From: Methylobacterium nodulans ORS 2060 | GTDB taxonomy: Bacteria > Pseudomonadota > Alphaproteobacteria > Rhizobiales > Beijerinckiaceae | Assembly: GCF_000022085.1 (NCBI RefSeq) | Contig: NC_011887.1 | Location: forward strand, 1-64,000 | DNA: 64,000 nucleotides | Reading direction: 5' to 3' | Shown here: positions 19,466 through 28,901 of the stretch, in pieces | Position numbering within the stretch: position 1 is the stretch's first letter | Layout of the letters: each line of letters starts with the position of its first letter | Translations under genes and position numbers: made by a program | Notes under the pieces: model-generated | What the model was told of the DNA's origin: nothing | Seen by the model: only the letters and a program-made list of their open reading frames with translations | Databases searched by the model: none

Positions 19466-20931
19466 GAGCCCGTCCGAGTAACGGTTTGATGCGTTGGGAC
19501 TAAGGTTGAGATCTGGGCGGATGGCTCCTGCGCCACAGGCTCAGCGCGCGGCCTGCGCCAGCTTCAGGAGGTTATGGGCGGTGCAGATCATCGCCCACTC
19601 GCCGCGGACCTGATCGAGCCCACGTAGCAGGAACTGTCGGAAGCCTCTGGCCTGCTTGATCTGCCCGAACACCGGCTCGACGACCTGCTTCCTGAGACGG
19701 TAACGGCTCCGGCGCCCAGCCCGCTTCAGGCGGACGGCCATCGCGCTCATCAGGGGCATCTTCGTCAGCCTCCGGCGACCTGCTGCATCCGCCTCGCCGT
19801 GACGGGCACGGCCCGGAGCGAGATAGGCTGTGATCCGTCGCTCCTGCAGCGCGGCCAGGTTCGCCTCGGTGGCAAAGCCGGCATCTCCGGAGACCTCCCG
19901 CGGCTTGCGCCCGAGATGGGTGCAGACGCCGTCGACGAGCGGCACGAGAGCGCGCGAGTCGGCGGGGTTCGTCACGAGCCGATGCGCGACGATCACCTGA
20001 TGGGCCGCATCAACCGCAATCTGGCCGTTGTAGCCCTGCACGAACCCGTCGCGCGTGGGCAGGATGCGGCTGTCCGGGTCGGTGAAGTTGCGCTGCGCCC
20101 GGTCGGGCGGACCGCCGTCCTCGCCCCGCAAGGGCCGACCTTGCCAGCGCATGCCCGACGAGGCCCCCGGCCCGTCCTCGTCCTCCGGATCGGGCGGATC
20201 GGCAGCCTCTGCCTCCAACGCGGCCTTGGCGGCGCGGATCGTCTCCAGCCGCCGCTGCTTGTCGGCCATCCAGGCCGGTGTCTCGTCGCCACGATGGTCG
20301 GTCCCATGAGCCCGATCCTCCGCCGCGTCGGCCTCGCGCGCTTGATCCAGCCAAGCCTCGACCTCGGCGGCCAGCGTCGACTCGGCCGCCTTCATCCGGC
20401 CGTAGCTCATCGCCTTGTGGCGCGAGGCGTTGGCCTTCAGCTTGGTGCCGTCCACCGCCACGTGGGCAAAGCCGACCAGCCCGGCCGCCCGGCACAGCCG
20501 CAGCACCTGCACGAACAGGTCCGAGAGCGCCGTCAGATGCCGCTTGCGGAAGTCAGCGATGGTGCGGAAGTCGGGCCGGTTCAGGCCGGTCACGGCCATG
20601 AAGTCAACCCGCTCCTCGCAGGCGCGGGCGAGCTGACGCGACGAGTACAGACCGCGGCTGTAGCCGTAGAGGAGCAGGGCCACCATCATGCCGGGATGGT
20701 AGGGCGGGTAGCCGCGCTCCTCGGTGTAGGTGTCGAGAATGGCTGAGAGGTCGAGCGCCTCGCGCACCGTATCGCGCACGAAGTGCGCCATGTGCCCGGG
20801 CGGCACGAACTCATGCAGCGAGGGTGGCAGCAGCCAGCCCTGATCGACGTCCCAGGAGCGAAACACCTTGGCCATGAGCCGAGTGAATCATCCCAAAGCG
20901 CCGCCGTCGAGGTACTTACTCGGACGGGCTC
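19466..20931 (-). mobile_element. IS1182 family insertion sequence with CTAG target duplication
   Basis: A 1466-bp element with perfect 16-base inverted repeats GAGCCCGTCCGAGTAA (19466-19481) and its complement (20916-20931). A CTAG direct repeat flanks it (19462-19465 and 20932-20935). The single transposase is intact, which points to a fairly recent insertion. Confidence 0.9.
19541..20875 (-). CDS. IS1182 family transposase
   Basis: A 444-residue DDE transposase of the IS1182 group. The N-terminal DUF772-type domain reads HPGMMVALLLYGYSRGLYSSRQ and FRTIADFRKRHL. The catalytic DDE_Tnp_1 part includes HVAVDGTKLKANASRHKAM, then VSGDAGFATEANLAALQ, then the C-terminal RKQVVEPVFGQIKQARGFRQF with the catalytic Glu. 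The frame is complete between the terminal repeats. Confidence 0.93.
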   Translation of the reverse strand: MAKVFRSWDVDQGWLLPPSLHEFVPPGHMAHFVRDTVREALDLSAILDTYTEERGYPPYHPGMMVALLLYGYSRGLYSSRQLARACEERVDFMAVTGLNRPDFRTIADFRKRHLTALSDLFVQVLRLCRAAGLVGFAHVAVDGTKLKANASRHKAMSYGRMKAAESTLAAEVEAWLDQAREADAAEDRAHGTDHRGDETPAWMADKQRRLETIRAAKAALEAEAADPPDPEDEDGPGASSGMRWQGRPLRGEDGGPPDRAQRNFTDPDSRILPTRDGFVQGYNGQIAVDAAHQVIVAHRLVTNPADSRALVPLVDGVCTHLGRKPREVSGDAGFATEANLAALQERRITAYLAPGRARHGEADAAGRRRLTKMPLMSAMAVRLKRAGRRSRYRLRKQVVEPVFGQIKQARGFRQFLLRGLDQVRGEWAMICTAHNLLKLAQAAR

Positions 20932-20935
20932 CTAG

Positions 20936-22190
20936 CCCGCCTTATTCATGAGGGCTGCAGTGGAGCGGTGTTTTGGGGTGTCGACGGGTGCCGGCGGGCG
21001 CCTTCCAAAACGCCTGTGAGATGCGGATTCGTCTGACGGTGCTGGAGGAACAGGAACGGGTTCGCCGGGGCGTTGCAGCCCCGGGGCTCAGGTGGGGGCT
21101 GGGCCGAGCACGCCGGCCGGATGGCGCAGCAACCCGGCTTCGGGGCAGGCGGCCGCAAAGGCCAGCCGGACCCGGCTGGCGCTCTCGCGGATGCGAGCCC
21201 CGAGCTTGAGCAGCCGCAACCAGATCGTGGCGAACTCGGCTGAGGCCCGCGGATGCGTCTTCGGGACGGCCTCACGCATGGCCAGGATCAGCCAGCGCGC
21301 AGCCGTGTGCAGCACCAGCCGCATTGGGTTGGCAGTCGCACTCTGGCAGGAGGTGCGGTCGGACGCGAGCTGCGTCTTGTGCAGCTTGATCAGGTTCTCG
21401 GCGTGCAATGCCGGCGGATGGCCCGCACCAGCCTGCGCAGATGCCCGCGGACTTCCCGCCCTGACGGCGTCTTGCCGGGCCGCAGGATCACCGCGACGGC
21501 GCGCCCGGTGACAGGGTCGTAGACGTGGATGGGCAAAAAGCAGCGCTCGTCGTGATGGGCGTTGAACAACGAGAGCTGCTGGTGGCCATGGACCACGTCG
21601 AGCGTGTCGTCGATGTCCAGGGTGATGGCGGTCGGCGGCTCGGGGGAGCTAACGCAGAAGAAATCGACCAGCACGCGCCCGAGCCGGATCAGGTCGCGCA
21701 GACAAGGCGTGTTCTCGAGGTGCGAGACGGTGGGCTGGCTCATCAGGTCGGGGCCGCTCTCCGGCAGACGCGCGCAGGCGAGCTTGAAGACGGCGCCGGT
21801 GCACAGATGGTCGAGATCGTCGGCATTCTCGTGACTGCAGGCGCTGGCCAGGATGCGGGCGAGCAGGATCTCGGTGAGCGGGTGGCGGATCCGATGTGGG
21901 TCGCGCCAGTCCGGGATTACGGCGGCGAGCCTGTCGGCGATGCCGAGCCGGCGCGTGGCCTGGGCGAGCAGGAGGACACCGCCGTCGGAGGGCAGGCGAC
22001 CACCATCGAAAGCGGCTGTGAGCTTGCGGCCGCGCACCGGTGGAAACGTGAACGCGGCAGCCGTAGGGTGGGGGGCGTGGCGGGCTCGATTGGTCTGAGG
22101 TATTGACGTCAGCACCCAATCCTTAAGCCACATCAAGGCTTTACGCCACGCTCGCCGCCCTCAGGACACGGCTGTCGGAAATAAGACGGG
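20936..22190 (-). mobile_element. IS1380 family element, decayed
   Basis: Left end CCCGCCTTATT and right end AATAAGACGGG form imperfect inverted repeats, and CTAG lies outside both ends (20932-20935 and 22191-22194). The transposase (minus strand, about 21091-22136) begins with an intact FPPVRGRKLTAAFDGG segment and reaches TLDIDDTLDVVHGHQQ, the catalytic Asp region. Near 21410 the frame changes and a central block is missing; the C-terminal LVLHTAARWLILAMREA remains. At 1255 bp it is shorter than complete relatives (about 1.6-1.7 kb), so it is inactive. Confidence 0.8.
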
Positions 22191-22206
22191 CTAGAGTGGC
22201 GCCCGA

Positions 22207-22433
22207 TCACGTTGAAACGTAAGCATCGTCTTCATCTCCAGCGGCCGTGATGGAGTTGCGGCACCCGGCTGGCGAGAAGCACGCGAAGGTTTGGCGGATC
22301 GCGGCCCAGAGATCCGGGATGGTGCAGGCCGCCGCACTCCGCAACAGTGCTTTCAGCTTTGCGAAGGCGAGCTCGATCGGGTTGAAGCCAGGCGAATAGG
22401 GCGGCAGGTGGCGCAGCCGGGCCCCGCCAAGAA
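22207..22433 (-). pseudogene. IS630 family transposase, 3' fragment
   Basis: The last third of an IS630-type transposase. The DDE signature RHLPPYSPGFNPIELAFAKL contains the catalytic Glu and is followed by the usual C-terminal helix region and stop. The upstream two thirds are replaced by a fragment of a different transposase in the opposite direction. Confidence 0.78.
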
Positions 22434-22688
22434 GCCGCGATCCGTGCGCGTTATGGCGACCACGCCGTCTCACGGAAGATGCACCGCCTGCTCGGCACGT
22501 CCGGCGATAAGACCAGCCGCCACGCTTACCGGCAGCGCTGGACGGTCGAGACGGTGATGCCGATCGCCAAGCGCTGCTGGGGTGAAGCTCTCTCGGCCAG
22601 AACTGAGGCGACGCTGCACTTACAGGCGCTGCTAAAAGGGCCTGTCTACAACGTCCATCGCCTTGTCCGCCTTGGTATATACGCCTGA
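22434..22688 (+). pseudogene. IS4/IS5-type transposase, 3' fragment
   Basis: About 84 codons of the C-terminal part of a DDE_Tnp_1-type transposase, including YRQRWTVETVMPIAKR with the catalytic Glu and then HLQALLKGPVYNVHRL, ending at TGA. The 5' part is absent. It joins the IS630 fragment head to head, showing that two elements recombined or inserted here. Confidence 0.72.
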
Positions 22689-22866
22689 GACTTTCGACAG
22701 AACAAGCCGAGGTGACCTCATCTATCCCCCGAACAGGAGCCGCGCATCTTCTCAGATACCGCCCACCGGGTCCTCGTGGCCGTCGAGAAATGGAAGCGGT
22801 GGCTGCCGACCGCTGCGAGGTCGGCGATTCCCGCGCCTGGGAGTTCTCTGGCGCAGCCCGGTCGCC

Positions 22867-24117
22867 TCAGTCCTGAACGCTGCCGAATAGCGGGAGGTCG
22901 CTCGTACCCTTGGTCCGGCGCGACGTGCGCCTCTTAGCGACCTCCAAGCGGGCTGTCGGCGTAGCAGGGGTCCAAACCTCCGGCGTGGCCTGTCCCGTGA
23001 TATCGCGGAAGTCAGTCAGTGCTTCGATCCGACTCTGCTGTGCCTGGATCGACTGCCGGTAAAACTCCTCCGACATCCGGATCGTATAGCTTACGTCCGC
23101 TTTGCGCTTCGAGCGTCCGGATCCCTCCCATTCGTCCTCAGCCATGATCTCCTCGATAATGCCGTTTCGCTTCAGGTCGTCGAGGTAAATCATGATCTGT
23201 TTCAAAGCATCCCGCAGGCGAGCATATTCGCCCATGCCGCTATAAGCCAGGATAGTGCTAGCGCGGATAGTCTGAATACGCGGATCTTCATTGCTCGTCG
23301 GGAAAACCATCGCGTGATGCAGGCGCTTGAAGATCCAGCGCGACACCGGCTTGAGCTTCATGAGAGCTTCATAGCTCACATCGTAAAAGTCGAGCCCGCG
23401 GATCGCATCTGCTACAAGCGAGTTCACGTGGATCGTAACCCGCATGGCAGCGTTTTTCTCTTCCTTATCGTTCCGCGTGAAATAAACCTGTGTGAAGATT
23501 GGACCGTTCATCACATGCGCCACACCGTCGCCGTCCTGATCGGTGTCGTACGCTGTGATGCTGCAATGTGTTTTGTTTAGAATGTCGATTGACTCTAGAA
23601 TTTGAGTGTAGTTGTACTCATGGCCGTTACGTTTCAACTCATTCTGAATTTCGTATATGCCCAAATTAAGAGCAACGACTTCTACAACTTTCGAACCGAT
23701 CACATTGCTTGCATTCTTCCGATGCAAGCGGAACTCCCGCTTCATCGCCGCGAGCCTGCGGATAGCAAGTTCAATAAGCTGCTCGCGATCTCCCGGATAG
23801 TCATCCAACTCCTGGCCATCCCGCACTAGACGCGCCGGGGTCATCTGCAACTGGTGAAGACGCCCGCCGACGTCGAAAGCCCGCGTGACCATCTTCAGAT
23901 AGGCGCCGCTCCGCATAACATCGTGCTTGTAGAGCACCGCCCACGGAACGTGGTCCCAGAACCGCAGGATCTTCGTGACCCGCTCGTCCTGCTGCGCGAG
24001 AAAGTCGAATTGGATCGGCTGCTCAATCGGGGTCGGCTTCGATGGCTCGGTGGCGCTCGCACCCCGGGTGAGAGCGGTCGATGTTGACGGACCCGTGGGT
24101 TTCGAGCGTCGCGGCAT
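22867..24117 (-). CDS. Plasmid replication initiator protein
   Basis: A 416-residue protein that resembles alphaproteobacterial plasmid replication initiators. Its central part (about 60-300) is a tandem winged-helix-like arrangement, and the segment YTQILESIDILNKTHCSI recalls initiator DNA-binding domains. The C terminus is basic. The chosen ATG has GGAGGG 6 bases upstream. The gene starts about 90 bases from a dense array of repeats at 24208-24880, the expected position for an iteron-binding initiator and its origin. It is unrelated to RepC. Assignment rests on context and general resemblance more than on one signature. Confidence 0.7.
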   Translation of the reverse strand: MPRRSKPTGPSTSTALTRGASATEPSKPTPIEQPIQFDFLAQQDERVTKILRFWDHVPWAVLYKHDVMRSGAYLKMVTRAFDVGGRLHQLQMTPARLVRDGQELDDYPGDREQLIELAIRRLAAMKREFRLHRKNASNVIGSKVVEVVALNLGIYEIQNELKRNGHEYNYTQILESIDILNKTHCSITAYDTDQDGDGVAHVMNGPIFTQVYFTRNDKEEKNAAMRVTIHVNSLVADAIRGLDFYDVSYEALMKLKPVSRWIFKRLHHAMVFPTSNEDPRIQTIRASTILAYSGMGEYARLRDALKQIMIYLDDLKRNGIIEEIMAEDEWEGSGRSKRKADVSYTIRMSEEFYRQSIQAQQSRIEALTDFRDITGQATPEVWTPATPTARLEVAKRRTSRRTKGTSDLPLFGSVQD

Positions 24118-24207
24118 ACAGCCCTCCAGCCGTGGCAGTGAACGCGGCAGCCCAATACCTGTCAAAGGCCAATGGCGTCACGCCGCAAAAAACTTGGGGT
24201 CAGTTCA

Positions 24208-24880
24208 GGGTTATTGCTCGCGCCGTGTCACAACCCCGCCAAGGTCCTGCCGGGTTATTGCTCGCGCAATGAGAGGTGAGGACGGATCCAAAGACGCGAA
24301 CAAAACCGAAACGTTTCCGTCCCACCATATGGGTTTCTGCTCGCGCGATTCCCAAGCCCCTACTAACGCCGGTCAGAGGTCATTGCTCGCGCGGTTGGGA
24401 GGGGGCTTGCGCTTCCCCGGCACCAACCGGGTCCGAGATCAGGCTCGCGGCTGCGTTGCTCCAGCACCAGCCTCGCGAATGCTCTCAAAATGCAATGCGA
24501 CCACAGGCCGTTAGTGCCTGCGCGAGTGAAAACCCATACCGCGCGAGGGATAAACGGCCGACTGCTGAGACTTGGCTACGTTCCGGCGAATCATGCCTGA
24601 AAAACGGACTTTGTTCCCCAATTTCGTTAACCGATTTACCACCCATACGGGCAACCAGCGCAGCGCGGCTCACCGGGGAAGGGGACCGGAACCCATGCCG
24701 CGAGCAATAACCCATTTGGCGCGGATAATAACCCGGATTCGGGCCCTTGCGACTCGGGGTCATTGCTCGCGCGATCGATCGCGCGAGTGAAAACCAATAC
24801 CCAACGAGCAATAACCCGTTCCGCGCGAGCAATAGCCTGGTTCACGCGGGTAATAACCAACTTCGCGCGACTTGTAGCCT
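24208..24880. other. Iteron array, probable plasmid origin (oriV)
   Basis: At least twelve copies of a 17-base repeat with consensus GGGTTATTGCTCGCGCG occur between two divergent genes. Forward copies start at 24208, 24252, 24331, 24377 and 24757. Inverted copies include 24519-24535, 24697-24713, 24780-24796, 24801-24817, 24822-24837 and 24843-24859, with weaker ones at 24540, 24718 and 24862. The left arm is mostly forward and the right arm mostly inverted. An AT-richer patch near 24612-24645 could be the unwinding region. Initiator gene plus iterons is the classical layout of an iteron-controlled origin. Confidence 0.82.
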
Positions 24881-24961
24881 TGAGTCTTCAAAGCCGAAAT
24901 TTGACTCATCCGTACCAACTTTCCTTGATCAGGCAAATCGACGTATGCGCGAGAGCCCGTA

Positions 24962-26095
24962 ATGCCGAGAATCAGTGCCCTTCTCTGCCTCGCTTGTCAC
25001 GGGAAGCCCGAGGAGCAATGGACCCAGATCGCCTACGCGGGCCTGCTCGCCGAGCCGCCGCAGTGGAGCGAAAGCGACGTCGCCGCCTTCGAGGCCCTAA
25101 CGCCCCGTCAGCGCTCCGATCTTGTGGTCGGGCACATGACCGATATTCCGACCGTTCGCGTCGAGCCAGCCCAGGAGCGCCGCAAGCGCCGGCAGCGCGA
25201 CAACCGTCTGCGCCAGCGGCGCCACCTTGCAGGCTTTCGCTACGTGCGGAGGCACGCCCTCGACCCTTTCCTTGACGCCCGCCTTTCGGCAGGCGCCCGC
25301 ACTACGCTGATCTACCTCATTGCCCGCTGTGGGCGCGGTCAGGCTTTCACCAAGCGTACCTGCCTCGTGGCGACCGACCTCGGGATCGCGCAGCGCACCG
25401 TGCAGGCTCACTACGCTGCTCTGGAGGGCGCCGGCTACATCGCGCGCTCCGCGCCCGACCCGCAGACCGGCGCGACCACCATCGTCCTCACGCACCTCGT
25501 GGAGCCTCCGATGCCTCGCAAAAAACAGGCAGGAACGGACACCCGGTCGCAGGAGGGTAGGGCGCAGGAATTTGCGCCCACCCAAGCCATAAAGGATTCT
25601 AAAACAAGGGAAAACGAAGTTTCTGATGCTTCGTCCGTAAGCGTTGCGCGAGGATCGCAGAAGACGGGGGCTGCGCTCGTTGAGGCGGCGCAGCCCCCGT
25701 CTTCTGTTCTCGGGGATAACCCCCTGGTGGGTTCCGTAGGCCAGACACGAGAAATGTTGCGCCCCGACATTGCCAGAGAAGTCCAATCGGCTCGGGCGGT
25801 CCGCCCAGCGGATACCGAGGAGCTAACGCCCTTCGACCGGGCGATGAACGAGATCCTGCTGCGGGTCGCCGCGCATCGGTCGAAAACGTCCGAGGGCATT
25901 GTCACGCGAAGCGATGGCACCCCGGCTCAGGCCGCGGTAGGGCAGGGGGCATGCAGCCCATCTCGTACGCCCGCCACCAATTCCCACCCGAGGTCGTCCA
26001 ACACGCCGTCTGGCCAGGCTTGTCACGTTGAGCGTAATTTCTTGTCATTGCTGGCACCCCGGACCATAGTGGTCCGTGTGTTTCCAACGACTTAG
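24962..26095 (+). CDS. Winged-helix plasmid protein with IS-derived C terminus
   Basis: A 377-residue protein starting about 80 bases from the iteron array, divergent from the initiator gene. Residues about 105-175 form a winged helix-turn-helix (TCLVATDLGIAQRTVQAHYA, then ALEGAGYIARS), as in replication-associated or copy-control proteins. The middle is low complexity and charged. From about residue 312 the frame runs into an IS6-type terminal repeat at 25895, then a transposase start read out of frame, then a MITE, so the natural C terminus is lost. I expect a role in plasmid replication control, but recognise no named family. Confidence 0.65.
   Translation: MPRISALLCLACHGKPEEQWTQIAYAGLLAEPPQWSESDVAAFEALTPRQRSDLVVGHMTDIPTVRVEPAQERRKRRQRDNRLRQRRHLAGFRYVRRHALDPFLDARLSAGARTTLIYLIARCGRGQAFTKRTCLVATDLGIAQRTVQAHYAALEGAGYIARSAPDPQTGATTIVLTHLVEPPMPRKKQAGTDTRSQEGRAQEFAPTQAIKDSKTRENEVSDASSVSVARGSQKTGAALVEAAQPPSSVLGDNPLVGSVGQTREMLRPDIAREVQSARAVRPADTEELTPFDRAMNEILLRVAAHRSKTSEGIVTRSDGTPAQAAVGQGACSPSRTPATNSHPRSSNTPSGQACHVERNFLSLLAPRTIVVRVFPTT
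25895..26016 (+). mobile_element. IS6 family element, left-end remnant
   Basis: Begins with the terminal motif GGCATTGTCACGCGAAGCG. After GGTAGGGCAGGGGG it gives the first codons of an IS6-type transposase (ARHQFPPEVVQHAVW). It ends where the MITE inverted repeat starts. A very similar left end occurs at 62108. It truncates the winged-helix gene at 24962. Confidence 0.7.
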
Positions 26096-26158
26096 CGGGT
26101 TGGGGCAGCGCCGTTTTGGGTTGCCAGACGACCCATGCTCGCCCAACGTGACAAGCCC
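26017..26158. mobile_element. 142-bp MITE-like element, copy 1
   Basis: Terminal inverted repeats GGCTTGTCACGTT and AACGTGACAAGCC enclose 142 bases with no coding capacity. A second element of exactly the same length and ends is at 53336-53477. The interior sequences of the two copies differ. The ends resemble the IS6-type motif GGC.TTGTCACG seen elsewhere in the window. Confidence 0.75.
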
Positions 26159-26160
26159 CT

Positions 26161-26253
26161 CATCCCAAGCCGTTCGTGTGGACCAAAACCGCCGACGAGA
26201 TTCTGGCCAACGTGGCGCGTTTCTGCGAACAGATTGCTAACTCAAACCACTAG
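26161..26253 (+). pseudogene. IS630-type transposase, last 30 codons
   Basis: The frame HPKPFVWTKTADEILANVAR continues to a TAG stop at 26251 and matches the extreme C terminus of IS630-type transposases. Everything upstream has been replaced by the MITE. Confidence 0.65.
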
Positions 26254-26345
26254 GAGACGGCCTGCACGATGAGAGGTGCCTCGAAGTGGCGTCCTCGGAA
26301 ATCGCCGCGGGCCTGTCTCTTCAGCTTGAGGGCGAGGGCGGTGAG
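26254..26345 (-). pseudogene. IS6 family transposase, N-terminal remnant
   Basis: On the minus strand a short frame reads LKRQARGDFRGRHFEAPLIV and then QAVS, matching the N terminus of IS6-type transposases of a subgroup different from the other copies here. It is cut off at the IS630 fragment stop. Confidence 0.6.
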
Positions 26346-26432
26346 GATTGTGGGCCGGCTCCGAAGTCAAAGCGGCAAGCTGGGCGGGTATGCCTGACGG
26401 CCCGTGAAGCCGGCCCATTCGTGTTTGCGACA

Positions 26433-26453
26433 GGCCCCGGCAGCGCCGGGGCC
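26433..26453 (-). terminator. Terminator hairpin downstream of the porin gene
   Basis: GGCCCCGGC and GCCGGGGCC form a perfect 9-bp stem with a 3-base loop, 26 bases beyond the porin stop. No long T tract follows. It fits a terminator for the minus-strand porin transcript. Confidence 0.6.
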
Positions 26454-26478
26454 CCTGGTCACGATCGTCCGCTCCCGG

Positions 26479-28136
26479 TCAGAAATCGCGCTGCACGCGC
26501 ATGCGGACCTGGAACGTGTCCTGGCTGACGACGGTCGGGGTCGCCAGCACCGCCGCCAGGCTCGGCCCACCGGCCGCCCCCGCACTCGCCAGCGTGGCGC
26601 TGCTCGCCTTGTTCGGGTTGATCACCCGGCCGCTGCTCACCGCCGAGCGGGCATAGAGGCCCTCGACACCGATATCGAGGTCCTTGACCGGCGACCAGAT
26701 CAGGCTCGCGCCGGCCACGATCTGGTTGGTGTCGCGCAGCACCGGGCTGATCGCCAGAGCCGCCACGCCCGCCGCCGTGGTCGGCGACGGCAGGCCGTTC
26801 ACACCGAACAGGGCGCTGTTGAAGCGCGCCGCCTTGTTGTAGCTCATCTCGCCGTAGCTGCCGTAGAAGGCCGAGCGCCACTGCGGCGTCCAGTAATGCA
26901 GGTACGACGCCACCACCGTCCAGCTGGTGGACAGGCTGAGCTGGCCGGTGACCGGGTCGACCACCGCATCGGCATAGTAGGTGTTGAACAGGCCGGCGGC
27001 CGGGCTGCCGGTCAGCGTGTAGCTGCCGTTATGGGCGGAGTAGCCGGTGTAGGTCTGCGCGCCTTCACCGTAGGCGCCCTGGAGGTAGAGGGAGTCACCC
27101 ACTGCGATGAAGGGCAGGTTGAGCTTCAGGCCGCCCTGCACGGCCCAGCCATAGGCGTTCGCCGGGCGAGCCGCGGGGTTCGCCACCGCCGGCAGGAGCG
27201 CCGTCTGAGCAGCCGTCAGCCCCACCAGCGTGGAGGTGTTGCCGGCGTTGATCTCGTGGACCGCCGCCGAGAGCTGCGCCGAGCCCCAGGCCGCATCGTA
27301 GCGCAGCGCACCGACGAAATCGGGCATGCGCGAGCGCTGGATCACGTCGGCCGCGGTCACCGACACCGGCACCCCGGCCGCGTTGGTCACGAGGACGGGC
27401 GCGAAGTTGGCGCTCACCGCCTGACTGCCCGTGAAGCCCGTCGAGCCACCCCCGAAGACCGGCGTCCGGCGGAGGTTCGGGTCTTCCATCGAGATCGTCG
27501 CCGAGAAGCCCTCGCCGAAGGTCGCCGTGTAGGCGAGGAGGTTCGTCGAGTAGGTGTCGGAGCCCAGCGAGACGGCGATGATTTCGAAGTCGTGGGCGTA
27601 GAAGTCGAAGAACGAGGCCGCGCGCCCGGCGGTGAGGCCGGCGAACTGGATGAAGGCCTTGTCGACGTTCACGTATTGCTGGACGCGCGCAGCCGTGTCG
27701 ACGCCGGTCGCCGCGAAGGCGTTCCAAGGCGCTCCTGGGGGGTCGACCTAAAGGGGCCGGTGGCGCTGGCGAGATCGAAGCGGACGAAGGCGCGCAGGGT
27801 GCCGTAGCCGGTCTGGGTGCGGGCGTCGATGTTCAGACGGCCGAGGCCGCGATAGCCGACCGTGTCGCTGCGCAGCACGGGCTGGACGTAGATCGCCTCG
27901 AAGCGGGCGCGGCCGCTGACACGCAGGCAGGTATCGGTGCCGGGGATGTAGAAGAAGCCGGCGCCATAGGCCGAGCAGACCCGCACGTACTCAACCGGCG
28001 CCGCCTTCTTGACCGGCAGATCCGCTGCCTGTGCCCCCGCCACGACCGTCAGACCAGCCGCGGACCCGAGGAGCAGACGCTTCACGGCCCCGCTCTCGCG
28101 CAGCGAGATCAATGTATTTTGGGAGACCCTGTTCAT
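26479..28136 (-). pseudogene. Alphaproteobacterial porin (Porin_2 type), frameshifted
   Basis: An outer-membrane beta-barrel porin of about 550 codons in two frames. The first part starts at ATG 28136 after a strong GGAGG site and has a signal peptide (LLLGSAAGLTVVAGAQA, cleaved before ADLPVKK). The family segment TDTCLRVSGRARFEAIYVQP follows. Near 27720-27750 the frame shifts; the second frame continues with GVDTAARVQQYVNVDKAFIQ to the C terminus VRMRVQRDF, whose last Phe is typical of porins. Everything else looks preserved, so this is a very recent mutation or a sequencing error in a GC run. It would otherwise allow passive solute uptake. Confidence 0.82.
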
Positions 28137-28901
28137 TGTGTTTCCTCCTTCACTTTGGGAATCACCGACACATGACCCATGGTTTCTGTCTTGCCGCCCA
28201 GGACATGGTAACAATTTAACTTCGGAGTTCCGCCCGCACCGGTTCGCTGAAGGACGCGACGATGAAGACGTCAGCGCCAGCTGCCGCAAGTAATGATCCG
28301 ACGAACACTGGGCGGATGACGGAACGGAACATGATGAGAGAACCAACCGTCGCGAATACGCTCAGTTCACTTCCGATTGTCGTGCGTCGATTGTTCAACA
28401 CAACTTCGATTCCAGGGCTGGCAAGCCACTTGCAATGGGTTGCCAACCCCCGCTGGTAGTTCTGATATTTCTCTCAATACAGTGTTGAATGATATTAAGT
28501 TTGCATAGTTTGTTCTCTGGCAAATTACTATGATCTTTGCCTCACATCTATTCAGCATTCTGATTTCATCGAACGAAAACAGCCTCCCACATGTGCGATG
28601 TCCGTCCTTCATCAAGCTGGACGCAGAAAACTCGTCCCTTGAATGGTTGGACGCAGAGGGGCTTTTTCAAAAGCGCCGATTCGGGTGCAAATACTCGATT
28701 GACTAACGCCGAGCGGTGGCGGGGCAGATCTCAAGCGAACTGTTGATCAGTCGACGGCCAACCGCCGGCCCGCCTCGGTGAGATCGTTAGACGGGCAAAA
28801 TGCCGCTCGAATTCCGAACGTTCGGGCGGCGGAGGCGCGGATGCCGCCAAGCGCGGCGACAGAGAGGCCGGCAGAGAACCGACCTGCCGCCTCTTGCGGC
28901 C
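28137..28901. other. Intergenic region between porin and iolE
   Basis: About 765 bases with no coding sequence that I recognise on either strand. The stretch 28440-28560 is noticeably AT-richer than its surroundings and probably includes the porin promoter side. It marks the 3' boundary of the inositol locus. Confidence 0.45.

Noticed and set aside
15481..24117. A complete repABC replication operon
   Set aside because: repA and repB are adjacent, but no RepC-like frame follows repB; the initiator at 22867 is a different protein type and is separated by five IS elements.
24208..24880. CRISPR array
   Set aside because: The repeats are short, degenerate, in both orientations and irregularly spaced; no cas genes are present. 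They fit iterons of a plasmid origin.
28216..28615. Small frames in the AT-rich porin-iolE gap
   Set aside because: None has a ribosome site or recognisable sequence; they probably arise by chance in lower-GC DNA.
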